Assembly: GCF_030409795.1 (NCBI RefSeq)
Contig: NZ_JAUFQN010000019.1
Coordinates: 806,001 to 870,000 of the forward strand
From: Flavobacterium paronense
GTDB taxonomy: Bacteria; Bacteroidota; Bacteroidia; Flavobacteriales; Flavobacteriaceae
Reading direction: 5' to 3'
DNA: 64,000 nt
A model generated the notes under the pieces. The model saw only the letters and a program-made list of their open reading frames with translations, ran no database searches and had not been told where the DNA came from. This document shows, one piece after another, positions 9,447-19,400 of the stretch; within the stretch, counting starts at the first letter, position 1; each line of letters begins with the position of its first letter. The position numbers were made by a program, and so were the translations under genes.

Positions 9447-12400
9447 ATGAAAACATTTGTACACAATCAATTAAATTTTGGTGGTTTGAGAACTTCCGAA
9501 ATTAACTTCGAAAATGTTTATCAAAACAAAACGAAATTGCAACCAAATTGTTTTAGTGGTTTTAAAATTTCCACTGTACTTTTTATATTGCTGAACTTGT
9601 TTGCAATAAACAATGTTGTCGGTCAGACAAAAACATGGAATGGGTCATCAAGCACAAGCTGGACTGATAATGCTAACTGGACACCATCTGGAGTCCCAAC
9701 TTCGGTAAATGATGTAATTATCCCAAACGTTTCTCAAGACCCAAGATATGATGGTTCCGGATTGACAGTTAAAAGTATTACAGTACAAAATGGAGGGAAT
9801 TTGGTTTTTCAGAGAAGCAACAATTATTCATTAACAGTTACCAACAATGTTGATGTAAATGCAGGAGGGTTATTTGGTATCAGAACTGGAGGAAATAGTG
9901 CAACCAGTACTTTGACAATTGGGGGAAACCTGACTAATGCGGGTACGATGGATTTTACAGATGGCACAACCAGTGTTGTAAATATCACTTTTAACTCAAC
10001 CAGCCAAACTATCAGTGGAGCTGGAACTTATGATTTAAACAATATTACAACTTCAGGGGCTGGTAGTTTAACGTTAAGCACTTCGAGTATTTTTATTAAT
10101 AGTTTTTCCTTAAACTCAGGAAAAACATTTGCATTAGGAACTAATACGTTTACTGTTGGTGGCAGCTGGACCAATAATGGCGGAACATTAACCGGAACCG
10201 GAATAGTTACGCTTGATGGAACCGGAACTATCGGAGGAACATCTTCAACAACTTTTCCAAACTTAACAATTTCAGGTACAATAGCCCAAGGAATCAACAC
10301 CATTGTTAGTGGTAATTATAATCAAACAGGAGGAACTTATACTCAAAATGCCGGAGCCACAGCGTATAGCTTAACTGTTTCAGGCGATTTTACATTATCT
10401 GGAGTTAGTATTTTTAATATGCAGACAACAAGTAATGGAGCCGGGGCTACTACAACCGTAAACGGAGCAACAGGAACAACAATATCAGGAACTGCAAGTT
10501 TAATAATGGATAGCGGAGGAGCAGCTGTTGCTAACGTTTCCATTTTTCAAACCAAAAACTTTACTTCTACAGCTACAACAAGTGGCACCGGTAAAGGTAT
10601 AATTGATTTTGGTAACAGAAACAATACTAAAAATAATGAATTCAGAGTTTCGGGAAACTTTTCGAAAACAGGAACAACAGGGAGGTTTTATACTAATGCA
10701 ACACCCGTTAATGGTGGTTTTGTATTCAATGGGTCAGGCACAACGCAAACTGTAAGTATTGTTGCTTCATCAAGTACTGAGTACTATAATGTAACTGTAA
10801 ATTTTGGGGCAGTTGTTCAATTAACATCTGCATTAACATTAGGGACAGCAAGCAATCCGGCTAGTTCAATGACTGTAATCGGAACGTTGGATGCACAAAC
10901 ATTTTCAATAATAGGAGGAAACTCAGGAGTGTTTACTCTTGCATCAGGTTCTACCTTAAAAACAGCGAATGTTAATGGAGTGGTTTCAGGAACAATAGGA
11001 ACTATTTCTACTTCAATACCAACCCGAACATTTACATCTCCAAATTATATTTTTAGTGGTTCTGCGAATCAAACCGCTAACTTTGGTAACACTACCATCA
11101 ATAATTTAACCATTTCTAATACTGGTGGTTCAGTTACATTGAATGCGGCCATTACAGCTAACGATATTACAATTAATAGCGGTGGTGGTTCTTTGACAGT
11201 GGGTAGTTTTACTCATTTAGTTGCAGGTAACTGGACTAATGATGGAGGTACTTTCGTTCCGGGAACAGGAACCATAAGTCTTAACGGAACTGCACAAGCT
11301 ATTGGAGGCACTTCCTCTTCTATTAATTTTAATAATCTTTCATTATCAGGTGGAACTAAAACGTTCAACAAGCTCGTTGCAGTAAGCGGAAACCTTTCTA
11401 TTGCTTCAGGAGCACTTGCTAATCCTGGTGCACTTACTACACATACAGCCGGAACATTAACACTTGGAGGTATAACTACTGTGGCAGCAAAATTTGGTAG
11501 TACCAGTACAGCTGCTACACCAACTGTCTACAAAACCGATACTTATTTTACAGCAGGTACAACCGGTTATATTACAGTAAGTTCAGGAAATTGTACCACT
11601 GCGATTACTGTCGCTTCTATTACATCAAATAATGTTACTACTTCATTAGCTAAAAATGGAGATGTCATTACTGTAAGTTTTACGACTTCAGAAATTCCAA
11701 GTGCTACACCAACAGCAACTATAAATGGTTCAACTGCTACTGTTAGTGGAAGCGGAACTTCATGGAGTGCTACCAAAACGGTTAGTGGAGACACTAATGG
11801 ATTGGCGACTTTTTCCATTTCAATCCAGAATGCTTTTGGATGTACAGCATCCCGTACGACAGTTACCAACGGATCAGCTGTTACGGTTGATACAGTTGCA
11901 CCTACAATTCCATCAATTTCAATTGCATCTAATAACACTAATACTTCATTAGCCAGATCTGGAAATATCATTACGCTAAGTTTTACGACTTCAGAAACTC
12001 CAAGTACTTCACCAACAGCTACTATAAACGGAGCTTCGGCTACCGTTAGCGGAAGCGGTACTTCGTATACAGCTACAAGAACAGTGGCAGGAGGTGATAC
12101 CAATGGCGTAGTGCCTTTTTCAATCAGTATCCGTGATGCAGCCGGAAATACTGCATCAGGAACTGCTACTACCAATAGCTCAGCTGTTACAGTGGATACT
12201 GCGGTACCAACCATTCCAACAGGAGCAATAGCTTCAAACAATGCTACTACTACATTGGCTAAATCCGGTGATGTTATTACTGTAAGTTTTACTACTTCAG
12301 AAACTCCTGCAGGGACACCATCCGTAACTATAAGTGGCGGTACTGCTACTGTTAGTGGCAGTGGTACTTCGTATACGGCTACAAGAACAGTACTTAGTGG

Positions 12401-15400
12401 CGATGCCAATGGTGTTGCTCCTTTTTCAATCAGTATTGCAGATGCAGCCGGAAATACAGCCTCTCGTACGACAGTCACCAATGGATCATCTGTTACAGTT
12501 GATACTGTTGCTCCAACTATTCCAACGGCCACAATAGCATCAAATAATGCTATAGCAACACTGGCAAAAGCGGGAAATACAATTACGCTAAGCTTTACAA
12601 CATCTCAGACTCCTGCTGCAACACCTATTGTAACCATAAACGGAGCTTCAGCTACAGTTAGTGGTAGTGGTACTTCCTATTCAGCAACAAGAATAGTGGC
12701 GGGTGGCGATACAAATGGTATTGCTCCGTTTTCAATCAGTATTGCAGATGCAGCCGGAAATACAGCCTCTCGTACGACAGTTAGCAGTGGATCATCTGTT
12801 ACTGTTGATACAGTTGCACCTACAATTCCAACAATTTCAATAGCATCTAATAATGCTAATATTTCATTAGCCAGAACTGGAAATATCATTACGGTAAGTT
12901 TTACGACTTCAGAAACTCCAAGTGCTACACCAACAGCAACTATTAGTGGCGGGGCAGCCGTAATTAGCGGAAGTGGTACTTCCTATACAGCTACAAGAAC
13001 AGTGGCAGGGGGTGATGCCAATGGTATTGCACCGTTTTCAATTAGTATCCGTGATGCAGCTGGAAATACTGCATCAGGAACTGCTACCACCAATAGCTCA
13101 TCTGTTACAGTTGATACATCGGCACCAACAATTCCAACAGCTTCAATAGCTTCTAATAATGCTTCAATAACACTGGCAAAATCGGGTGATATTATTACAG
13201 TAAGTTTTACTACTTCAGAAACCCCAGCAGCTACACCATCAGTAACTATAAGTGGTGGTGCTGCTTCTGTTAGCGGCAGTGGTACTTTCTATACGGCTAC
13301 AAGAGTAGTGGCGGGAGGAGATACCAATGGTGTGGCGCAGTTTTCTATCAGTATTGCAGATGCAGCCGGAAATACAGCATCACGGACTAGTACTACAGAC
13401 GGCTCATCGGTAACAGTTGATACTGCGGCACCAACATTTACAACAATTTCAATAGCGTCCAATAATGCAAATACTTCAGCAGCCGGAACAGGTGATGTTA
13501 TAACGTTGAGTTTTACAACATCGGAGCTAATTGTTACTACACCAGTTGTAATTATTGAAGGTGCTACAGTGGCTGTTAGTGGAAGCGGAACTTCATGGAC
13601 AGCTACAAAAACAGTGACAAGTTGTTCAGGTAATGTAGTAACATTTTCAATTAACCTAAGCGATCCAGTTGGAAATGGTGCTTCAAGTACTGTAACTACA
13701 GATGCTTCACAAGTTACCATAAATCCAACCCCTTCTGCTACTATTGTTAGTAATGGCGGAACAATTTGTTCAGGTTTTAATGCTACATTCATTGTTAATG
13801 GATCAAATGGTGCTACTTTGAATTATACTATCACTGGACAGGCCTTAACACAGCAACTTGTTTTGACGGGAAGTAATCAAGTTATAACAGCATCTAATGC
13901 TACCTCAGATGTTACTTTAACTCTGATTAGCATTGTTAATGCAAATTGTAGCAGTGCAACTTTTGCAACAGATTCTTCAACAGTGACAGTTAATCCATTG
14001 CCAATTGTAACTGCTTCTGATGCAAGTGGTTGTTCAGGTAGTTCTATTGCTTTATCAGGTTCAGGAACACCAATTGGAGGTTCAGGTAGTTATAGTGTTG
14101 CTAATCCATATGTAGGAACTGTTAGTACTACATATACTTATACTTATACCGATTTAAATAATTGTTCTGCTACTAGTGCTTTGGCTACTATTACAGTTAC
14201 AGCACAACCACTATGGTATTTAGATGCTGATGGTGACCATTATTATAGTGTAGGTGTGCCATCATGTGACTCACCTGGTGCAGGATATACACAAACCGGG
14301 CTATTAGGTGGCGGTGATTGTGTTGATTCTCCATCAGATTTATCGGTTAATCCATTAAATGTTTTACCAGTGAATATTCATCCAGGACTTACAGAGGTTT
14401 GCTACAACAATGTTGATGACAACTGTAACGATACTAAATCTGAAGGTTGTGCGGCAGTTCCTGTAACGGTTGTAAACGGAAGCCCTGCTAGTTTTTCTTC
14501 GTTTTCTTGTTCATTCTATACTTATCCGGGAGCTACGACTATTGGCTATCAAATAGAGATTGAGCGATTTGCAAATGGGGTAAGCGCAGGACCTGCTGTA
14601 ACTCTTCCTGTACAAACTTCCCGTTTCTTTTCTATTCCAGTCAATATGAGAGTGTATACTACTGATACTACTCTTACTACATACAAAATACGCGCTTCTG
14701 CCGTAATTAACGGAGAAGTAGTAGGCTATAGTTATGCTCCTGTTACTTTTGGCAGTTATGCAATACCAAAATCTCAGTTGTCTACGTGTCCAACGACACT
14801 TACAGGTGTATCGGGAAGTCTTTCGGCTAATGTAGGCTTTAATGCCACAGATTATTCGTTCCGTATCCGCTTGACAAGTGATAATGGTCCTAGTCCGACG
14901 TATTATTATATTAATAATTCGGCCTCTAGATTTGTTAACAGCAATTCTTTTGAAGGATTCCAATTGCAGTATGGAGCGAGCTACCAGGTATCCGTAAATT
15001 ATCGTTTATTGAATAATGGAGTTCAGGAATCATCAGGTTGGGGATCAGATTGTACGGTAACTACACCTTCTATTCCGGTTATTGGATTGAGTGGCCCACT
15101 TTGTGGTTCAGAAGTTGCGTCTCTTGGTGCGAGTATTTCAGCTTATACAGCAACGTATGCAGACAGATATCAGTTCCGTATTCGTTTATCTAGTGATAAT
15201 GGACCAACACCTACTTATTATACTACTGCTGAATTGCTAACCCGTTTTTCACAATTGAATGCTTTCCAGGGAATCATTTTTCAGTACAATACTTCTTATT
15301 CTGTTTCGGTTAGATACCGTCTTAGCGGAAGTTTAGTGTGGTCTGATTATGGAGCTGAATGTATTTTATTTACGCCAAATTATCCTACTGTTCAGATAGT

Positions 15401-15968
15401 TTGTAATTCCGGAATTACTGGTTTGACACAATCTATTACTTATAATACATTTGGTTCGGCTACCGGCTATAAAATTAAATTAGAAGAGATTGACAGTAAT
15501 AATGATGTTATTCCGGGCACTGTTCAATACGCTTATCGTCCATCTACCATTTTTAACTTTACCTTGAGTTTGTTTACGACGTATCCACCAACGGTAGGTA
15601 AAAGATATAATGCAAGCGTATTGGTATTGCTCAATGGTATTCCGGAAGTAGATGCTTATGGACGTATTTGTACTATTGAAACAGTAGCACAAGGCTTACG
15701 TCCTACAGCAGCGATAAAACAATCGTTTAAAGCCACAGCGTATCCGAATCCGTTTGCTAATAACTTTATGTTAGATGTTAAAACGTCTAGCCAATCGGCA
15801 GTGAACTTGAAAGTTTACGATATGGTTGGTCGTTTGATAGAACAACGTGAGGTTAGAGTATCTGATTTAGAAACAGCAACACTTGGAGACAGCTACCCAA
15901 GTGGTGTTTACAATGTAGTTGTTTCGCAAGAAGATGATGTACAAACGGTACGGGTTGTGAAACGTTAA
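9447..15968 (+). CDS. Giant T9SS type A surface protein with bacterial Ig-like repeats (2173 aa)
   Basis: Adhesin-like secreted protein of unknown ligand. The N-terminus is unusual: about 40 polar residues precede the hydrophobic stretch STVLFILLNLFAI, with likely cleavage after residue 59 (VVG before Gln60). No better-placed downstream Met was found. Residues about 62-710 are Gly/Thr/Asn-rich strand repeats (GGNLTNAGT, GGSWTNNGG) suggesting a beta-solenoid. Seven bacterial Ig-like repeats of about 102 residues follow (from residue about 722; motifs SIASNN, VISFTTSE-like, ATVSGSGTS, SVTVDT), then two PKD/Ig-like units, a MopE-type segment (WYLDADGDHYY...NNVDDNCND), the shared module, and a type A sorting domain ending VRVVKR. 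The MopE motif here reads DDNCND where the other copies read DDNCNG. Confidence 0.92.
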   Translation: MKTFVHNQLNFGGLRTSEINFENVYQNKTKLQPNCFSGFKISTVLFILLNLFAINNVVGQTKTWNGSSSTSWTDNANWTPSGVPTSVNDVIIPNVSQDPRYDGSGLTVKSITVQNGGNLVFQRSNNYSLTVTNNVDVNAGGLFGIRTGGNSATSTLTIGGNLTNAGTMDFTDGTTSVVNITFNSTSQTISGAGTYDLNNITTSGAGSLTLSTSSIFINSFSLNSGKTFALGTNTFTVGGSWTNNGGTLTGTGIVTLDGTGTIGGTSSTTFPNLTISGTIAQGINTIVSGNYNQTGGTYTQNAGATAYSLTVSGDFTLSGVSIFNMQTTSNGAGATTTVNGATGTTISGTASLIMDSGGAAVANVSIFQTKNFTSTATTSGTGKGIIDFGNRNNTKNNEFRVSGNFSKTGTTGRFYTNATPVNGGFVFNGSGTTQTVSIVASSSTEYYNVTVNFGAVVQLTSALTLGTASNPASSMTVIGTLDAQTFSIIGGNSGVFTLASGSTLKTANVNGVVSGTIGTISTSIPTRTFTSPNYIFSGSANQTANFGNTTINNLTISNTGGSVTLNAAITANDITINSGGGSLTVGSFTHLVAGNWTNDGGTFVPGTGTISLNGTAQAIGGTSSSINFNNLSLSGGTKTFNKLVAVSGNLSIASGALANPGALTTHTAGTLTLGGITTVAAKFGSTSTAATPTVYKTDTYFTAGTTGYITVSSGNCTTAITVASITSNNVTTSLAKNGDVITVSFTTSEIPSATPTATINGSTATVSGSGTSWSATKTVSGDTNGLATFSISIQNAFGCTASRTTVTNGSAVTVDTVAPTIPSISIASNNTNTSLARSGNIITLSFTTSETPSTSPTATINGASATVSGSGTSYTATRTVAGGDTNGVVPFSISIRDAAGNTASGTATTNSSAVTVDTAVPTIPTGAIASNNATTTLAKSGDVITVSFTTSETPAGTPSVTISGGTATVSGSGTSYTATRTVLSGDANGVAPFSISIADAAGNTASRTTVTNGSSVTVDTVAPTIPTATIASNNAIATLAKAGNTITLSFTTSQTPAATPIVTINGASATVSGSGTSYSATRIVAGGDTNGIAPFSISIADAAGNTASRTTVSSGSSVTVDTVAPTIPTISIASNNANISLARTGNIITVSFTTSETPSATPTATISGGAAVISGSGTSYTATRTVAGGDANGIAPFSISIRDAAGNTASGTATTNSSSVTVDTSAPTIPTASIASNNASITLAKSGDIITVSFTTSETPAATPSVTISGGAASVSGSGTFYTATRVVAGGDTNGVAQFSISIADAAGNTASRTSTTDGSSVTVDTAAPTFTTISIASNNANTSAAGTGDVITLSFTTSELIVTTPVVIIEGATVAVSGSGTSWTATKTVTSCSGNVVTFSINLSDPVGNGASSTVTTDASQVTINPTPSATIVSNGGTICSGFNATFIVNGSNGATLNYTITGQALTQQLVLTGSNQVITASNATSDVTLTLISIVNANCSSATFATDSSTVTVNPLPIVTASDASGCSGSSIALSGSGTPIGGSGSYSVANPYVGTVSTTYTYTYTDLNNCSATSALATITVTAQPLWYLDADGDHYYSVGVPSCDSPGAGYTQTGLLGGGDCVDSPSDLSVNPLNVLPVNIHPGLTEVCYNNVDDNCNDTKSEGCAAVPVTVVNGSPASFSSFSCSFYTYPGATTIGYQIEIERFANGVSAGPAVTLPVQTSRFFSIPVNMRVYTTDTTLTTYKIRASAVINGEVVGYSYAPVTFGSYAIPKSQLSTCPTTLTGVSGSLSANVGFNATDYSFRIRLTSDNGPSPTYYYINNSASRFVNSNSFEGFQLQYGASYQVSVNYRLLNNGVQESSGWGSDCTVTTPSIPVIGLSGPLCGSEVASLGASISAYTATYADRYQFRIRLSSDNGPTPTYYTTAELLTRFSQLNAFQGIIFQYNTSYSVSVRYRLSGSLVWSDYGAECILFTPNYPTVQIVCNSGITGLTQSITYNTFGSATGYKIKLEEIDSNNDVIPGTVQYAYRPSTIFNFTLSLFTTYPPTVGKRYNASVLVLLNGIPEVDAYGRICTIETVAQGLRPTAAIKQSFKATAYPNPFANNFMLDVKTSSQSAVNLKVYDMVGRLIEQREVRVSDLETATLGDSYPSGVYNVVVSQEDDVQTVRVVKR
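11619..13722 (+). repeat. Seven tandem 306-bp Ig-like coding repeats
   Basis: The conserved (I/T)(A/T)SNN codons recur at 11619, 11922, 12228, 12534, 12840, 13146 and 13452: a period of 306 bp after a first step of 303 bp. Each unit encodes one Ig-like domain ending in a VTVDT..PTIP linker. Confidence 0.92.
14316..15968 (+). repeat. Shared 3' module, copy 3 (1653 bp)
   Basis: Same length and start motif (DCVDSPSD) as copy 4. Distinguishing residues include NCND, SDYGAECILF, SGITGL, NDVIPGT, STIF and GDSYPS. Confidence 0.95.
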
Positions 15969-16013
15969 TTTAGTATTAAGGAATTGAGATTTAGGATTTC
16001 AGTTCTGATTAAT

Positions 16014-16052
16014 AAAAAAATCCCTGTCTTTAACAAGATGGGGATTTTTTTT
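16014..16052 (+). terminator. Terminator after copy 3
   Basis: Arms AAAAATCCCTGTCTT and AAGATGGGGATTTTT flank a TAAC loop and end in a T tract at 16052. The hairpin and its roughly 40-bp 5' flank match the sequence after copy 4, not the hairpins after copies 1, 2 and 5. Confidence 0.8.
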
Positions 16053-16336
16053 ATGAAAGAAAAAACTCTTTTCATCATAAGTTCCTATTTCGAAAACTTA
16101 GAGAGGATATAATAATTTGCGTTAAACTACAATTAATATTAAGTAAAGGATTATGCAGTTTTTAATTATAAAAAGTTAAAAATTTAAGTTAAGATAACGG
16201 TTAAATCACAATTATTTTAAAAAAAATTAATTTGTAAAAAGCGAAAACTCACTTTTTTACTTAATTTTAAGCTGTTTTTTTGATATAATACTATATATTA
16301 TAATATATAATTCGTTTTACAATAAAATAACATTAC

Positions 16337-16371
16337 TTTGTGTTCGCTCTAAAACTATTTAAGTAGTTTTG
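16337..16371 (+). promoter_or_regulatory. Candidate Bacteroidota-type promoter
   Basis: TTTG at 16337-16340, a 23-nt spacer, then TAGTTTTG at 16364-16371, which fits the TAnnTTTG -7 consensus exactly. Transcription would start near 16378, leaving a leader of about 70 nt before the ATG at 16447. Confidence 0.5.
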
Positions 16372-16446
16372 TAGAAATTTAATTAGGCGTATTCAAGTTT
16401 AAAATTTAGCATACTTCTCAATTAATTTGTTAAAAAATAATTCTTT

Positions 16447-19400
16447 ATGAAGGCAAAATTTACTTTACTAATCAAAACGGTTGTTTTTACTTTTTCACTG
16501 TTTTTTTTAGCTACGTTAAATGTCAGTGCGCAAACTGCCATTGCCTCATGGACTTATGATAGTGTTCAAGGAACAATAAGTAATCCAACTCCAAATTTTG
16601 GAACAGGAACTTCTTCAGTTGTCAATTTAGTAACAACTCCGGCAACTGCTTCGGGATTGTCTTCAACAACAGGTTGTGGTCCTGCAAACTCGGGTTCAGG
16701 ATGGCAGCATCCAACTTTTAATCCGGGGAGTTCTAATGAAGTGAATGGCGTTCAGTTTAATTCAGGAACTACAGGTTACACTAACATACTATTTACTTGG
16801 GATCAACGGTTTTCAAAATCATCTCCTAATACCGTTCGACTTCAATATACTACCAATGGTTCTACATGGACTAATTTTACTATGACTGGAGCCAATACCA
16901 CTATATGTGCAGGTTCTATTAATGTAAATGGTTGTTTTGAAAATAACACCGTTGATTCTTATAGGAGAATAAGAGTTGACTTGTCCTCAATAGTGGCCGC
17001 TAATAACAATGCAAATTTTGGTATTCGGTTGTTAGCTTCTTATTATCAATCGACAGGACAATACAGACAAACTTCTACCCCGGCAACTGTAGCTACTAAT
17101 ACAGGAACTTGGCGTTTTGATAATGTTTCCTTTTTAGGAACACCTCCAACAGTAGGGGCAATACTATCAGGTTCATCAACTATTTGTCCTTCAAGTTCAG
17201 GCAACATCAACGTTACAATTACAGGAGGGACTTCTCCCTATACAGTTGTCTATACAGACGGAACTACAAATTATACTGTAAATAGTTATACTTCGGGTTC
17301 CAATATTACTGTCTCGCCGGGTTCTACTACAACCTATACTTTAATTTCTGTAAATGATAATGCCAGTCTTCCAATAACTCCAACATCAGGTTCCGCCGTT
17401 ATTACTGTTGACGCAGGTATTTCTCCCTCTTTTATTTCATCAGCCGGAGCAACTGCTTGTGCCAACACCAATGTTGTTTATACCACACAAGCGGGAATGG
17501 ATAATTATTCTTGGACTTTTTTAAAAGGAGCTTCCGCTGCCGTATTGGGTACAGATTACATTATTACTGCCGGATCAACAGCCACTGAAACGGTTACCAT
17601 TCAGTGGTTACTTGCTTCAGGAACAGCTACATTTTCGGCCTCTGCAACATACAGTACTTGTTTAGGAGCATCGGCTACCTCAACTACGACAGTTTATGCT
17701 TTTAATACAGGAGCTATTACTACTACCGGGCAATCCATTTGTTCGGGTGGTTCTCCTTCTTTAATAGGTAGTGCAACAGATGCAAGTGGAGGAAACGCAG
17801 GCATTACTTATGAATGGCAAGCTAATGGAATTCCAATTTCCGGAGCTACAAGTTCTACATATACTCCCCCTTCTGGATTGACAGCTACAACTACTTATAC
17901 ACGATGGGTAAATGATGCAATTTGTAATACAACACCAACACAATCATCCGGTAGTTGGATTGTAACTGTTTATCCTACTTTTAGTGTTGGAGCGATTAAT
18001 ACAACAGGTCAAACCATTTGTTCAGGTGGTACGCCAACAATAATTGGTAGTGCCACAGCTGCAAGTGGTGGAGATGGGATTATTACATATAAATGGCAAG
18101 CTAACGGTGTTGACATTGCAAGCTCCAATAGTGCAACGTATACACCTACAGCCGGTCTAACAGTTACCACTACTTATACGCGATGGGTTAAAGACGGTAC
18201 CTGTAATACTACGTTTACACAATCTACAGGAAGTTGGACAGTAACTGTTTATGCTGCTTTTACTGCAGGAGCTATAAATAGTACTGGTCAAGCAGTTTGT
18301 TTAAATGGAGACCCTGCTGTAATAGGAAGTACCACAGCAGCAAGTGGAGGAGACGGAACTATTACGTATAAATGGCAAGCTAATGGTGTTGATATCCCAA
18401 GTTCTAATAGTGCGACTTACGATCCTCCTGCTGGTATAGTAACAGCCACCACCTATACCCGTTGGGCTAAAGACGGAACGTGTAACACAACGTTTACTTT
18501 GTCTACTGGTAGCTGGTTTGTATCCATAAACGCTTTACCTACTGTTTCATTCACTGGATCACCACCTGGAGCAACACTATGTTCATCAGCAAGTGCTATT
18601 TATACTACCCAGGCAAGTCAATCAAATTATGTTTGGGTTGTTCCGGGGACTTCAGGAATAGATTACAACATAACTGCCGGAGGAATTGGGAGTTCTAACA
18701 ATTCCGTAACTTTAACTTGGCTCACAGCGGGTTCAAAAACGGTATCCGTTAATTATACCAATGTAAGTGGTTGTACTGCAGCGACTGCTAAAACGAATAC
18801 TACAATAGTGAGCATAGTTCCGACTATTTCGGTTCAACATTCTATGGCTGCTCAAACGGTTTGTCAAGGCACTGCTTTTACACCATTGTCAGTTACTACA
18901 ACAGGAACGGTAACTGGTTATCAATGGTATGTAAGAACTTCATACGGAACTGGAGCTGCCACAGGAGGAGGACCAATACTGGGAGCTACATCATCATCTT
19001 ATACACCGCCATCGGCTTCTCCAACTGTTTTAAGTAATTTTTATTATGTGGTGGTTTCAAATACCGCCAGTTGTACGACAAGAAGCACAAATTGTACATT
19101 AGCTTATACTGTTAATGCTACCTCAGTGGGTGGTTCAGTTGCGGGTAGTGCAACGGTTTGTACCGGAACCAATAGTACGACATTAACCTTAAGCGGTCAT
19201 ACGGGTAGCATTACTAAATGGCAATCTTCTACAGTAAGTGATTTTTCATCCAGCGTTACTGATATTGCCAATACAACTACAACATTAACAGCAACAAATT
19301 TATCAGTAACAACTTATTACAGAGCCGTAATTACCAGCGGGGTTTGTCTTTCAGCTAACAGTGCTATTGCTACTGTAACAGTGAGTCCCGTTTCAATAGG

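Larger units (their letters stand above)
15969..16446. other. Intergenic region, 478 bp
   Basis: Holds the terminator at 16014-16052, an AT-rich stretch with no recognisable gene, and a promoter candidate at 16337-16371. Confidence 0.6.

Noticed and set aside
11567..12532. Antisense frame of 321 codons inside the Ig-like repeats
   Set aside because: It is the mirror of a periodic Val/Thr/Ala-rich coding repeat; similar antisense frames recur in every repeat block and have no independent domain.
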